This document shows positions 34,070-43,824 of a stretch of DNA of 61,605 nt, one piece after another. Each line of letters begins with the position of its first letter. The stretch's first letter is position 1. This DNA is from Stieleria tagensis (GTDB lineage: Bacteria > Planctomycetota > Planctomycetia > Pirellulales > Pirellulaceae). The stretch lies in NCBI RefSeq assembly GCF_024129865.1, contig NZ_JAMYFE010000111.1:1-61605 (forward strand), read 5' to 3'. The position numbers and the translations under genes are program-made. Below the pieces are notes generated by a model. That model was not told the DNA's origin, made no database searches, and was given only the letters and a program-made list of their open reading frames with translations.

Positions 34070-37000
34070 ATGCTCAAAGCTCTCGAACTCGCCGGCTTCA
34101 AAAGCTTTGCGGATCGCACGCGCTTTGATTTTCCTGATGGGATCACGGTGGTGGTCGGCCCTAACGGTAGTGGCAAATCAAATATCGTCGATGCGATGAA
34201 ATGGGTGCTCGGATCGCAGAGCGCTAAGAGCCTGCGTGGTAAGGAGATGTCGGACGTCATCTTCAAGGGCTCCCAGACACGTCCGGCGGCGTCTGCTGCC
34301 GAAGCCACCATCATCTTCGATAATTCCAGCGGCAATTTGCCTGTCGATGCCCCCGAAGTCCATGTGACTCGCCGCGTCTATCGCAGTGGTGAAAGTGAAT
34401 ACCTGATCAATCAACAAGCCGTCCGCTTGAAAGATGTTCGTGACCTGATTCGCGGCACCGGAATTGGTATTGATGCGTACAGTCTGATCGAACAGGGCAA
34501 AGTCGATCGGATGCTACAAGCCAACGCCAAGGACCGGCGAGCCATTTTTGAGGAAGCGGCCGGCATCAGCCGTTTCAAAGCCAAGAAAATCGAAGCTGAA
34601 CGACGTCTCGCCCGCGTGCAGTCCAACCTGACTCGGCTGAGCGACATTGTCGAAGAAGTGGGAACGCGATTGCGCAGCGTCCGCAGTCAAGCCAGCAAGG
34701 CGGAACGCTACCGCCAAGCCAGCGAGCGTCTGAAAGAACTTCGGACCGTCGCCGCTTGGACGGACTGGGAAAACCTGAACACTGAAGTCCAGGGGTGCGA
34801 GTCCGAACTAGCCGAAGCGATCGAGTTGCAAAACAAGCTGCAAGCCGAGCGCGAGGAAATGACAGCGCGTCGGCAAGCCGCTGACATGCAACTGCAACAG
34901 ATCGCCGACCAAGCAAACGAGCTGGAATCGCAGCGCCGTGAAACGCTGGGCAAAGTCGCGACGCTCTCGGGACGCAAAGATGCCGACGAATCGTCCGTCC
35001 AAGAATTGCGACTGGCGGTCGCCAACTCGCTGCGGCGGATGCGGTCGTTAAAGGTTCAAGCCGAAGCGGCAGCCGCAGATCTGAAAGTAGCCGCGCAGCG
35101 TCTGGAAACAAGTCACAACGAAGTCACGGCAGTGGCCGAGCGGGCCATTCAGATCGAATTGGATCGAGACAAGATCCAGGCCGAGACGGATGAAATCCTG
35201 CAGCTTCGCGATCGCACCCAACGCCAACACTTGGCAGCACTGCGAAACGTCGCTGAAATGGAGTCGAATCGCCAACACCTGGAATCAAAACTCTCCGAAG
35301 CAGCACGGTCCTTGGTCAGTTTGACCAAACGCGCCGCGGAGGCGTCCGCCGCTCTGCAGACCGCGATTGCCGACGATGCCCAGCGTGCCGAGCATGTCGA
35401 GCAACTGCAACAAGAGATTGAAACTGCAAAAACCGAGGTTCGAGCGGCCGAGATCGCGACTCAGGAGCAGCGCGGAAAACTCGACCGCCGCAGTGGTGAA
35501 ACCGCCGAACTGCGCACTCGACTGGAAGGCGTTCGCCAACGCTATTTGGTGTTGGAAGATCTGCAACTGCGGCACGAAGGCGTCTCCGGTGGCGTCCGTA
35601 CCGTGATCCAGCAATTGTCTGAACCCGGTCATCCGCTGGCCAATTCGATCCAAGGCATGGTGGCCGACTTGGTCACGGCAGATATTGACGTCGCCCCGAT
35701 GATCGACGCCGCACTGGCCGAACGATCGCAATACATGGTTGCCCGATCGGGTGACCTGGCCGACGCGATCAGCAGTGGCGAGATTCAAGTCGACGGCCGT
35801 TTAGGGATCATTCGTAGTGACCTGCTACCGGAGCCGCCCAAAGAAAACCGAATTCAGCTCGACGGGCTGCAAGGTGTAATCGGTCGAGCGGATCGAGTCA
35901 TCCAGTGTGACCCCAAGCAATCCAAATTGATCTGCCATCTGCTCTCGTCGACTTGGTTGGTCGAGGACCTACAGGCCGCCAAGATCGTCACTCGTCTAGG
36001 CGGTCCCGGGCAGCGAGTCGTGACCCGCAAAGGCGAGGTCATCGAAAGCGATGGGACAATGATCCTAGGCCCCGCCGCTTCGGCGACTGGACTCGTCAGC
36101 CGACGCAGCGAATTGCACGCCGCAGCCGAAGAAATCGAGCGTTACACGTTTCAAATTTCGGAAAACGACGATGCCATCGCCGAATTGGCGGGCCTGGTCG
36201 ATACCCATTCCAGTCAACTCGGGCGTTTAGAAATCGCCTACCGAAATCTGGTCACCGAATTGGCTGCCGCCCAAGCCGAACGTCGGCACGCCAGCGAGCG
36301 CCTGACGAATTGCCAGACAACCGATCGCGAGACCAAGTCCGAATTGGAATCGACGCGGCAACGACAATCCGAGCTTAAGTCAGAAACCGACTCCCTGGCC
36401 GCAGAAATCCTGAATGGTCGCCAAAAGATCGAGGTCTTGGAGAGCGAGTCGGCTGATATCGAAGAAACACTCTCGGAAACTCAGCAAGCGCTGCAATCCG
36501 CCAGCAGCGCCGTCACGTCAATCTCGGTTGAAGTCGCACGGGCCGAACAGAAACACGAAGCACTGGTCGCGATGATCGACCAGCAGCGTCGTGATCAATC
36601 CGAACGCGTTGCATCCGTCGCCGATGCCCAATCCGGCGCCGACGGTGGCTACACACGCTTAGCCGAATTGAACGAGCGAATTGACCAAACCACACTCGAA
36701 CTGTTGGAATTGAATTCTGCCAGCGAACGATCTGAGCAGGAACTAAAAGAACTAGCGGTGAACGCCGAACGGGTTCGTCAGACCAACCGCGAAACCATGC
36801 TTGCCAGTGAAGCAGCGATCAAGAATGCTGCCAAAGCAAGCGAGGCGGTGCACGCCATCACCAGTCGCCGTGACGGGGCCAAACACCGTCTGGGCACGTT
36901 GGCCGAACGGATCCAAGAAGACTACCAGATTGATCTCGAAAACGACGATCCACCGCAGGAACTTGCCGAGATCGAAGACCGCCAGGCGATGGACGAAGAA

Positions 37001-37666
37001 ATCAACCGTCTGCGCGATCAGTTGATGCGAACCAGCAACGTCAACATGGAAGCGCTAGCGGAACTCGAGGGATTGCAGGAACGGTACGACCACCTGAACG
37101 GTCAATACGAAGACCTGTCGGCGGCCAAGGATTCCTTGCAACGAATCATCGGGCGCATCAATGCCGATAGCCGACGCTTGTTCCTGGATACGCTGGAAGC
37201 AATCCGATTGAACTTTCAGAAACTGTATCGCAAGTCGTTCGGTGGTGGGCACGCTGATTTGGTGCTCGAAGATTCCGACGATCCGATGGAAGCCGGCGTG
37301 GAGATCGTGGCCACCCCGCCAGGCAAACCCAGTTTCAGCAATTCATTGCTATCCGGTGGTGAAAAAGCCCTGACCGCCGTCGCACTTTTGATGGCGATCT
37401 TCCAATACCGACCCAGCCCGTTTTGTGTGTTGGACGAGGTCGACGCGCCGTTTGACGAAGCCAACATCGGTCGCTTTGTGACCGTGTTGAATGAGTTCTT
37501 GGACCACAGCAAATTTGTCGTTGTCACCCACAGCAAAAAAACGATGACCGCCGCAACCACCTTGTACGGCGTCACCATGCAAGAGTCTGGTGTCAGCAAA
37601 CGTGTTTCAATTCGCTTCGAAGACGTCAGCGACAACGGTGAAATCAGCGAAGGCGAAGCCGCCTAA
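34070..37666 (+). CDS. smc: chromosome segregation ATPase SMC
   Basis: The 1198-residue protein is full length. The N-terminal head carries LELAGFKSFADRTRFDF and Walker A GPNGSGKSN (30-38), with KSLRGKEMSDVIFKGS and GIGIDAYSLIEQGKVD typical of bacterial SMC. Long coiled coils (about 170-510 and 660-1000) flank a hinge (about 515-640; PLANSIQGMVADLV, RSQYMVARSGDLADAI). The C-terminal head has the ABC signature LLSGGEKALTAVALLMAIF and Walker B FCVLDEVDAPFDEAN. With ScpA and ScpB, encoded elsewhere, it forms the condensin that organises and separates the chromosome. It stands alone here, and a hairpin repeat lies after it. Confidence 0.97.
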   Translation: MLKALELAGFKSFADRTRFDFPDGITVVVGPNGSGKSNIVDAMKWVLGSQSAKSLRGKEMSDVIFKGSQTRPAASAAEATIIFDNSSGNLPVDAPEVHVTRRVYRSGESEYLINQQAVRLKDVRDLIRGTGIGIDAYSLIEQGKVDRMLQANAKDRRAIFEEAAGISRFKAKKIEAERRLARVQSNLTRLSDIVEEVGTRLRSVRSQASKAERYRQASERLKELRTVAAWTDWENLNTEVQGCESELAEAIELQNKLQAEREEMTARRQAADMQLQQIADQANELESQRRETLGKVATLSGRKDADESSVQELRLAVANSLRRMRSLKVQAEAAAADLKVAAQRLETSHNEVTAVAERAIQIELDRDKIQAETDEILQLRDRTQRQHLAALRNVAEMESNRQHLESKLSEAARSLVSLTKRAAEASAALQTAIADDAQRAEHVEQLQQEIETAKTEVRAAEIATQEQRGKLDRRSGETAELRTRLEGVRQRYLVLEDLQLRHEGVSGGVRTVIQQLSEPGHPLANSIQGMVADLVTADIDVAPMIDAALAERSQYMVARSGDLADAISSGEIQVDGRLGIIRSDLLPEPPKENRIQLDGLQGVIGRADRVIQCDPKQSKLICHLLSSTWLVEDLQAAKIVTRLGGPGQRVVTRKGEVIESDGTMILGPAASATGLVSRRSELHAAAEEIERYTFQISENDDAIAELAGLVDTHSSQLGRLEIAYRNLVTELAAAQAERRHASERLTNCQTTDRETKSELESTRQRQSELKSETDSLAAEILNGRQKIEVLESESADIEETLSETQQALQSASSAVTSISVEVARAEQKHEALVAMIDQQRRDQSERVASVADAQSGADGGYTRLAELNERIDQTTLELLELNSASERSEQELKELAVNAERVRQTNRETMLASEAAIKNAAKASEAVHAITSRRDGAKHRLGTLAERIQEDYQIDLENDDPPQELAEIEDRQAMDEEINRLRDQLMRTSNVNMEALAELEGLQERYDHLNGQYEDLSAAKDSLQRIIGRINADSRRLFLDTLEAIRLNFQKLYRKSFGGGHADLVLEDSDDPMEAGVEIVATPPGKPSFSNSLLSGGEKALTAVALLMAIFQYRPSPFCVLDEVDAPFDEANIGRFVTVLNEFLDHSKFVVVTHSKKTMTAATTLYGVTMQESGVSKRVSIRFEDVSDNGEISEGEAA

Positions 37667-37714
37667 ACACCGCATCGACGTGCTGACAAGCTGTTGAAGA
37701 TGTGCTGCTTATCC

Positions 37715-37820
37715 CAACCCGACGCGCCAGTTTTGAAGCCAGCGCGTTTATGGTAACCCGACGCGTGAGCGAGAAATTTTGGGTGTTAGCGGGATCCCTC
37801 GCTGACGCATCGGGTTACCA
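37715..37820. repeat. palindromic (REP-like) repeat, copy 2, possible bidirectional terminator
   Basis: Arms 37751-37773 and 37798-37820 pair at 21 of 23 positions (core TGGTAACCCGACGCGTGAGC). The flank CAACCCGACGCGCCAGTTTTG at 37715-37735 matches the flank of the window-end copy. It lies between the convergent smc and DUF1501 genes, where a hairpin could end both transcripts. No long T-run is present. Confidence 0.85.
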
Positions 37821-37903
37821 TTCCCACCCTAATCAACAGCCCGTGACGCGTCGGATCAGGATCAATCACTGGCTCGCGAGAACGCCCTACAACTGATTCA
37901 ATC

Positions 37904-39364
37904 TCACGCCAGAATTTCGTTGACGACTCGGGCGGGTTTGACACCGGTCAATTTTTGATCCAGGCCTTGAAATCGATACACCATTTTTTCATGGTCGATG
38001 CCCAGTAAATGCTGAACGGTCGCATGAAAATCTCGCAGGTGCACTGGGGATTCTGCGATTCGATACCCAAGTTCATCCGTGGCGCCGTGGGTCATTCCGG
38101 GTTGAACCCCGCCGCCGGCCATCCAGATCGTGAACGCATTCGGATTGTGATCGCGACCGCGGAATTTGGTCTGCTGTCCGCCCCGATTTTCAGCCATCGA
38201 TGTGCGACCAAACTCACCACTCCACACAACCAGCGTTTCATCCAACATTCCACGTCGTTCTAAATCGTTCAACAGCGCGGTCATCGGACGGTCGACGGAA
38301 TCACATTTCTTGGTCAGTCCCTTTCCGAGCGACTCCGATTCGTTTGTTCCGTGGGCGTCCCACCCCCAGTCAAACAACTGAATGAATCGCACCCCGCGCT
38401 CGGCCAATCGGCGTGCCAACAAACAATTATTCGCGAATGATTCGGCCCCCGGTTCGGTCCCGTACTCCTCGTGAATCTGTTTTGATTCTTGGGAAATATC
38501 CATCGCTTCGGGGACAGCCGTTTGCATCCGAAATGCCAACTCATACTGATTCATCCGCGTCAGTGTTTCCGGATCACCGAACGATTGATAATTCAACTCG
38601 TTCAATCGATCCAAGGTGTTCAGCACCGCGCGACGCTGGTCCCTCGAAACGCCTGTCGGATTGGAAACATTCAAGACCGGATCGCCTTTTGATCGACATT
38701 GCACACCTTGGTAGACCGAGGGCAAGAAACCGCTGCTCCATAACGCTTTGCCAACCCGAGGCTGACGCCCACCGGAAAGCAAGACAATGAATCCCGGCAG
38801 GTTTTCATTCTCTGAACCCAATCCCCAAGTCACCCAAGATCCCATCGAGGGGTAACCCACCCTTGATTGGCCGGAATGAACCATCAACTGCGCAGGGCCA
38901 TGGTTAAACTGATCCGTTTCGAGTGACTTGATAAAACAAACCTTGTCGACGACCTTGGAAAAATGGGGCAGACGATCCGAAACCCAGGCACCACAGTCGC
39001 CATGTTGAGCGAACTTGTATTGTGGCCCCAGCATCTTCGGAGTGCCTTGAATGAACGCAAACTGGCTGCCTTCCAGATACTCGCTCGGACAGTCTTTCCC
39101 GTCGAACTTTTCCAAGGCCGGTTTGTAATCGAACAACTCCAGTTGGCTGGGGGCGCCGATCATGTGCAAAAAGATCACACGCTTGACTTTCGCGGGCAAT
39201 CGCATGGCGTTGTCAGCGGACGTAGCGATAGCAGATCCGTTCTGTGATGCCAGCCATGTCGCTCCCAATCCGGTTGCGCATTGCTGCAAAAAGTGACGCC
39301 GTGTTTCAAGTTCTAATTTCTGGCGGATTGCCTGTTCGACGAGGCTCATTCGGTTTCCAATCAC
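37904..39364 (-). CDS. DUF1501 domain secreted protein
   Basis: The 486-residue protein belongs to DUF1501, an alkaline phosphatase/sulfatase-fold family abundant in planctomycetes and always found beside DUF1549/DUF1553 genes. ETRRHFLQQCATGLGATWLA is a twin-arginine-type leader, so folded export is likely. VIFLHMIGAPSQLELFDYKPALEKFDGKD, RFIQLFDWGWDAHG and VVWSGEFGRTSMAE are family hallmarks; the Asp/His residues could bind metal. The start overlaps the stop of the preceding gene by ATGA at 39361-39364; ATG 39349 is an alternative. Biochemical function is not established; links to polysaccharide breakdown have been proposed. Confidence 0.93.
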   Translation of the reverse strand: MIGNRMSLVEQAIRQKLELETRRHFLQQCATGLGATWLASQNGSAIATSADNAMRLPAKVKRVIFLHMIGAPSQLELFDYKPALEKFDGKDCPSEYLEGSQFAFIQGTPKMLGPQYKFAQHGDCGAWVSDRLPHFSKVVDKVCFIKSLETDQFNHGPAQLMVHSGQSRVGYPSMGSWVTWGLGSENENLPGFIVLLSGGRQPRVGKALWSSGFLPSVYQGVQCRSKGDPVLNVSNPTGVSRDQRRAVLNTLDRLNELNYQSFGDPETLTRMNQYELAFRMQTAVPEAMDISQESKQIHEEYGTEPGAESFANNCLLARRLAERGVRFIQLFDWGWDAHGTNESESLGKGLTKKCDSVDRPMTALLNDLERRGMLDETLVVWSGEFGRTSMAENRGGQQTKFRGRDHNPNAFTIWMAGGGVQPGMTHGATDELGYRIAESPVHLRDFHATVQHLLGIDHEKMVYRFQGLDQKLTGVKPARVVNEILA

Positions 39365-42300
39365 TGGCTTAACACCTCATCCAAATTCATTAGTACGTTG
39401 GCCACGGCGGTCATTGCCGCCTGAGAATCGTCGCCACTTTCGTTGTATAACTCTCGCAGCGCTGCCCTCTCGGTTTCCGAAGGCGACCGACAGGTTGCCA
39501 ACCGGAATCCATAATCCAATTGTTGATCGATCGGGCCGTCGTGATCGGCCATTCGACCGGCCAGCCCCTGGGCGGCTTCGACAAAGGTCGCATCGTTCAG
39601 CGTCATCAACGCCTGCAGAGGCGTATTGGATGGTAAACGCCGCATCGAGCAAAATTCTCGCGAGGGCGCATCAAACGATGCCATCACCGGGTAAGGAATC
39701 GTTCGTTTGGTGTAGGTATAGATCGTCCGGCGGTAGCGGTTCGGGTCAGTCGGTGCCACCGTCGACCATTTGTCACTGCCCTGAAACGGTTTCCAAACTC
39801 CACCGGGCAACGGCGGAAAGACGGGCGGACCGAATTGTTTGTCACTCAACAGACCGCCAATCGACAATGCTTGATCGCGGATCATTTCCGCTGGCAATCG
39901 ATTGCGTGGACCACGGCTGAGCAACCGATTGAATGGATCGATTTGCAATGCCTCCGGCGTGATGCGGGCCGATTGGCGGTAGGTTGAACTAAGCACGATT
40001 TCTCGCAGCAGCGTCTTGATACTCCATCCCATTTCGTCCTGAAAACGGGCAGCTAAATCGTCCAGCAATTCCGGATGCGACGGTGCCGCGCCAGCGATCC
40101 CAAAATCCTCCTGGGTTTCCACAATCCCGACGCCAAACAGTTGACTCCAAATTCGATTGACCGCGACGCGCGCCGTCAACGGATTTCGCGGACTTGCAAC
40201 CCAGCGTGCCATTGCCAGCCGAGCATCTTGTGGTGACACCGGCTGATCCGACAACGCCGGCAAAAAACCTGGTGTGCCTGGTTCGACGGGATCCGTCTTG
40301 GTCATTTGATTGCCACGATCAAACACCCGCGAAGGCCGGCTGAATGGTTCGTACCGCTGTGACATGATCGGCGTTGGGATCGATGCAATTGCCTTACGTT
40401 TATTTCGCAGTTCCTGGATCGTTTGCCGATTTGCCACACGATCTTCATCGTCCAACCAATTCGTAAATCCGTTGGAATCACTGACAGCAATCTGGCCACG
40501 ATGAGCGATCAGCGGAAACGCGCCCAGTTCAACCCCGTTAAAAACCAAGTCGACATGCAAGCGATCGCCGTCGTTCAATGCAACGGGAGTCTTCAACAGA
40601 AACGCCGCCGTGCGTGGATAGTGAATCCGTGAATACGGTCCGACACCGCGGCTTGATTTCGCATTCAAACTATCGTTGGGATCAAGCAGCGGGTCAGGCT
40701 CGTCGGAAATCACCTCTGCAAATTCAAGCTTGGTCGTTTCACCGTCACTAGCCAGTACGCTGGCATCGATGTGAGACACTAAAAATCCCCATTCGGAATC
40801 CACCAACGCTTTCGCGGCATCTTTTGGAAATCCAATCAAACGCAGCGCGGTGATTTTTGAAACCGACGGATCCACTTTGCAGTCGATTTTGACGGTCGTG
40901 TTTCGTTGCACCGTGCCCGTGGTTTGATACTGCTCGATTCCCGCATCGTGACTGACAACGACTTGCGTGTTGTTGTTGGTCTGCAATTTCAGATCGGAAA
41001 CCGGTTTCCAATGGGATCCATCGACCACCAACTGATTCACACGATCCCATTCACCTTTCCAAATCTGTTCGATTTGCTGGTCCAGTTCTCGAGCCAACGG
41101 GTAGTCATCGGTGTCGACTGGAACGGCCAACGTCGGCAACTCGTTTCCCAAGTCACTGTCGGTCGTGTTATTGAAGAACGCCAAGAATTCATAGAACTCT
41201 TCGTGTTCGATGGGATCATAGGGGTGCGAATGACACTGCACACAGCCGAACGACAAACCCATCCAGGCTTGCCATGTCGTCGAGACACGATCGATCACCG
41301 CTTCGGTACGAAACGTTTCGTCGTCCGTCCCGCCTTCCTCGTTGGTTTGTGTGGTTCGATGACAAGCCGTGGCCAGCAAATCGGCCATCGTTGGATCAGG
41401 CAACAAATCCCCTGCCAGCTGACTGATCGTGAATTCGTCGTAGGGCATGTCCGCGCCGAGCGCACGAATCACCCAATCGCGAAATTGCCAAATCGTACGA
41501 CGTCCATCGAGTCCCAGTCCCTTGGAATCGGCGTAGCGGATTGTGTCCAACCAAACGCTGGCCCAGCGTTCCCCATAGCGGGATGACATCAACAATCGGT
41601 CCACCGCGTGCTCATAGGCCACATCTCCCAGCTGCTCAGCAGCCAGTTCAAACGCGTCCACTTCGTCCGGCGTTGGTGGTAAACCAGTCAACTCCAGCGT
41701 GACACGCCGCAACCAACGCGCCGCAGTGGCTTCTGGCTGTGGACTCAATTCCGCCGCACGCAATTTCCGCAGAATAAATCGGTCAATGCGGCTGCGACTC
41801 CATTGATCATCTTCGGCCTGATTCAGATTCGATTTCGCCGGCGGCTGATACGCCCAGTGCTTGCCCCACTCGCCCCCCTGGTCAATCCACCCCCGCAACG
41901 TCGCGATCTCTGCTTCGTTGAGCGCCCGACCATGCTCGATCGGCGGCATGTGCTCTTCTTCGTCGACCGGCAACAGCACTCGATCAAGTAAGTACGAATC
42001 GCTTGCGCTGCCTGGCTCAATCACCCCCTCGACGCTTTCGGGGTACACAAAACTCAATCCACCGGCCTGTTTCACACCGCCGTGACAAGCCACGCAGTGC
42101 TCATTGAAGATCGGTCGCACGTCACGATTAAAATCGACCCTGTCGGGAACCGTTTGATCGGCCTGTACGGACGGACAAAGCAACAATAGCAATCCGACCG
42201 GAAGCGCAATACTTACTCGATAGATCAGCGGAATGGAGGGCAAAATCAAGGCACCGTTGGCGATATTGGTAGGACTTCGGCGGGTGCGGCAACAGCGCAC
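39361..42300 (-). CDS. planctomycete cytochrome c-DUF1549-DUF1553 protein
   Basis: The 979-residue protein has a leader (VSIALPVGLLLLLCPSVQA), then a PSCyt1 cytochrome-like domain with DVRPIFNEHCVACHGG (heme motif CVACH, 69-73) and FVYPESVEG. DUF1549 follows (about 160-370): WSRSRIDRFILRKL, AARWLRRVTLELTGLPPTPDEV, YGERWASVWLDTIRYADSKG and FGCVQCHSHPYDPIEHEEFY, a second CxxCH. A middle carbohydrate-binding-like insert (about 420-620) precedes DUF1553 (RVAVNRIWSQLFGVGIVETQEDFG, LLREIVLSSTYRQS, DAPSREFCSMRR). A role in extracellular electron flow or oxidative polysaccharide attack has been suggested for this family but is unproven. It is translationally coupled to the DUF1501 gene downstream. 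Confidence 0.93.
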   Translation of the reverse strand: MRCCRTRRSPTNIANGALILPSIPLIYRVSIALPVGLLLLLCPSVQADQTVPDRVDFNRDVRPIFNEHCVACHGGVKQAGGLSFVYPESVEGVIEPGSASDSYLLDRVLLPVDEEEHMPPIEHGRALNEAEIATLRGWIDQGGEWGKHWAYQPPAKSNLNQAEDDQWSRSRIDRFILRKLRAAELSPQPEATAARWLRRVTLELTGLPPTPDEVDAFELAAEQLGDVAYEHAVDRLLMSSRYGERWASVWLDTIRYADSKGLGLDGRRTIWQFRDWVIRALGADMPYDEFTISQLAGDLLPDPTMADLLATACHRTTQTNEEGGTDDETFRTEAVIDRVSTTWQAWMGLSFGCVQCHSHPYDPIEHEEFYEFLAFFNNTTDSDLGNELPTLAVPVDTDDYPLARELDQQIEQIWKGEWDRVNQLVVDGSHWKPVSDLKLQTNNNTQVVVSHDAGIEQYQTTGTVQRNTTVKIDCKVDPSVSKITALRLIGFPKDAAKALVDSEWGFLVSHIDASVLASDGETTKLEFAEVISDEPDPLLDPNDSLNAKSSRGVGPYSRIHYPRTAAFLLKTPVALNDGDRLHVDLVFNGVELGAFPLIAHRGQIAVSDSNGFTNWLDDEDRVANRQTIQELRNKRKAIASIPTPIMSQRYEPFSRPSRVFDRGNQMTKTDPVEPGTPGFLPALSDQPVSPQDARLAMARWVASPRNPLTARVAVNRIWSQLFGVGIVETQEDFGIAGAAPSHPELLDDLAARFQDEMGWSIKTLLREIVLSSTYRQSARITPEALQIDPFNRLLSRGPRNRLPAEMIRDQALSIGGLLSDKQFGPPVFPPLPGGVWKPFQGSDKWSTVAPTDPNRYRRTIYTYTKRTIPYPVMASFDAPSREFCSMRRLPSNTPLQALMTLNDATFVEAAQGLAGRMADHDGPIDQQLDYGFRLATCRSPSETERAALRELYNESGDDSQAAMTAVANVLMNLDEVLSQ

Positions 42301-42431
42301 ACATTCCGCTCCATCCTAGCTGTTTTCATGCGAGTTGACCAATTCCATTCTCAATTCGCCGTTGAAAATGCCGCTCACACCGTGTGACAAGAGGCAAAAC
42401 AGAGCCAATCCGTCTCGGCTGCGATCCGATC

Positions 42432-43805
42432 TCAAACCAATTCCTCAATCACCGTTCCGTCGCGGTTGATCTGTACCGGCCTGCCATCGCTGGTTTGCAA
42501 TTCCCTGTCGCCGTCGATTCCGATCAAGCGATAAATCGTACGCACCAAATCGGCTGGGCTAACCGGGCGATCCGCGGGTCTCTGGCCGTGCGAATCACTT
42601 TGCCCGATCACCTGGCCACCGGTCACCCCACCACCGGCCAGCGCGACACTGAACGCTCCCGGCCAGTGATCGCGGCCACCACGGGTATTCAGTTTGGGAG
42701 TCCGACCAAATTCTCCCATCACAATCACCAACGTCGAATCGAGCAACCCTCGCTCCGCCAAATCGTCTAACAAGGCGGCGTACGCTTGGTCCAATTTTGG
42801 AATCTTGCCAGCCGTTCCACCGGTGAAGCCTTCTTTCAATCGATTGAACAGATTCTCATGCGTGTCCCAGCCGCGGTCAGTCACCGTCACAAACTTTGTG
42901 CCCGCTTCGATCAAACGTCGCGCCATCAGACAACTTTGGCCAAGCGTATGACGACCGTATCGCAGACGCGTCGAATCAGGTTCACGTTCCAAATCGAAAG
43001 CCGAGCGAGCCTGCGGCGATTGCACCAATCGAAACGCTTGATCAAACGCACTGTCGCCTGGCGTTGATTGTGAGAGTTGCTGGTGTTGATGTCCAGAAAA
43101 CTCCTCCACGACTTCACGGAACTTGCGACGTCGGTCCAGTCGTCCCGCCGTGATCCCAGGCAGCGTTTGCAGATCTTGAACCCGAAAATCGGGCTTCGAA
43201 GGATCGCCGTCGATCACAAACGGCGACGTCGATTCCGGAAGATAGCCGCACCCCAGCATCGCATTGGGGCGGGTGATCGCAATATTGGTCGGCAGCGCAG
43301 GCAATGTTCCCGGCGGATTCTGGCTGCCCAACCATTTCACCACCGACGGCAACCCAGGATAGGTCAATGCGCGACTGGGTTCGTAGCCGGTCAACAAATA
43401 ATGACTGGCAAAATTGTGCTCCCCCAGCGTCGATGTCATCGAACGCACCAGCGCAATCCGATCCATCATCGCCGCAGTGCGTGGAAGTTGTTCACAGATC
43501 TCAATCCCAGGCACGTTCGTCGAGATCGGTTGAAAGGGACCCCGAATCTCCGCCGGCGCCTCTGGTTTCAAATCAAACAAATCCAGATGACTGGGACCGC
43601 CATCCAACCACAACAAGATGCACGACTTTGCCGTGACCGCCGAATCTGTCTCCGATGCCAACCCGGCCCGGGCGTGAAACCAGTCACCAATGCCCAACCC
43701 CAACGCCGTCAATCCACCGACATGCAATAGATCACGGCGCCGCTGGCAGACTTGATTTGGAAACATCATTTGAAAAACTCTCGGGATGGTCGTCAAAGAA
43801 GCCAC
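42432..43805 (-). CDS. DUF1501 domain secreted protein, second copy
   Basis: The 457-residue protein has a twin-arginine-type leader (QRRRDLLHVGGLTALGLGIGDW). CILLWLDGGPSHLDLFDLKPEAPAEIRGPF, FASHYLLTGYEP, KFVTVTDRGWDTHENLF, VIVMGEFGRTPKLNTRGGRDHWPGAFS and VSPADLVRTIYRLIGID are classic DUF1501 segments. It starts 19 bases after the DUF1549/1553 gene stop and ends about 130 bases before the next gene pair. Compared with the copy at 37.9 kb it is closer to the family consensus. ATGs at 43769/43766 are alternative starts. Function is unknown. Confidence 0.93.
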   Translation of the reverse strand: MASLTTIPRVFQMMFPNQVCQRRRDLLHVGGLTALGLGIGDWFHARAGLASETDSAVTAKSCILLWLDGGPSHLDLFDLKPEAPAEIRGPFQPISTNVPGIEICEQLPRTAAMMDRIALVRSMTSTLGEHNFASHYLLTGYEPSRALTYPGLPSVVKWLGSQNPPGTLPALPTNIAITRPNAMLGCGYLPESTSPFVIDGDPSKPDFRVQDLQTLPGITAGRLDRRRKFREVVEEFSGHQHQQLSQSTPGDSAFDQAFRLVQSPQARSAFDLEREPDSTRLRYGRHTLGQSCLMARRLIEAGTKFVTVTDRGWDTHENLFNRLKEGFTGGTAGKIPKLDQAYAALLDDLAERGLLDSTLVIVMGEFGRTPKLNTRGGRDHWPGAFSVALAGGGVTGGQVIGQSDSHGQRPADRPVSPADLVRTIYRLIGIDGDRELQTSDGRPVQINRDGTVIEELV

Positions 43806-43824
43806 CGCAATCTCACTGACTCAG

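Noticed and set aside
43077-43730. + strand frame of 217 codons opposite the DUF1501 gene
   Set aside because: Arg/Gln-rich shadow of a convincing gene on the other strand.
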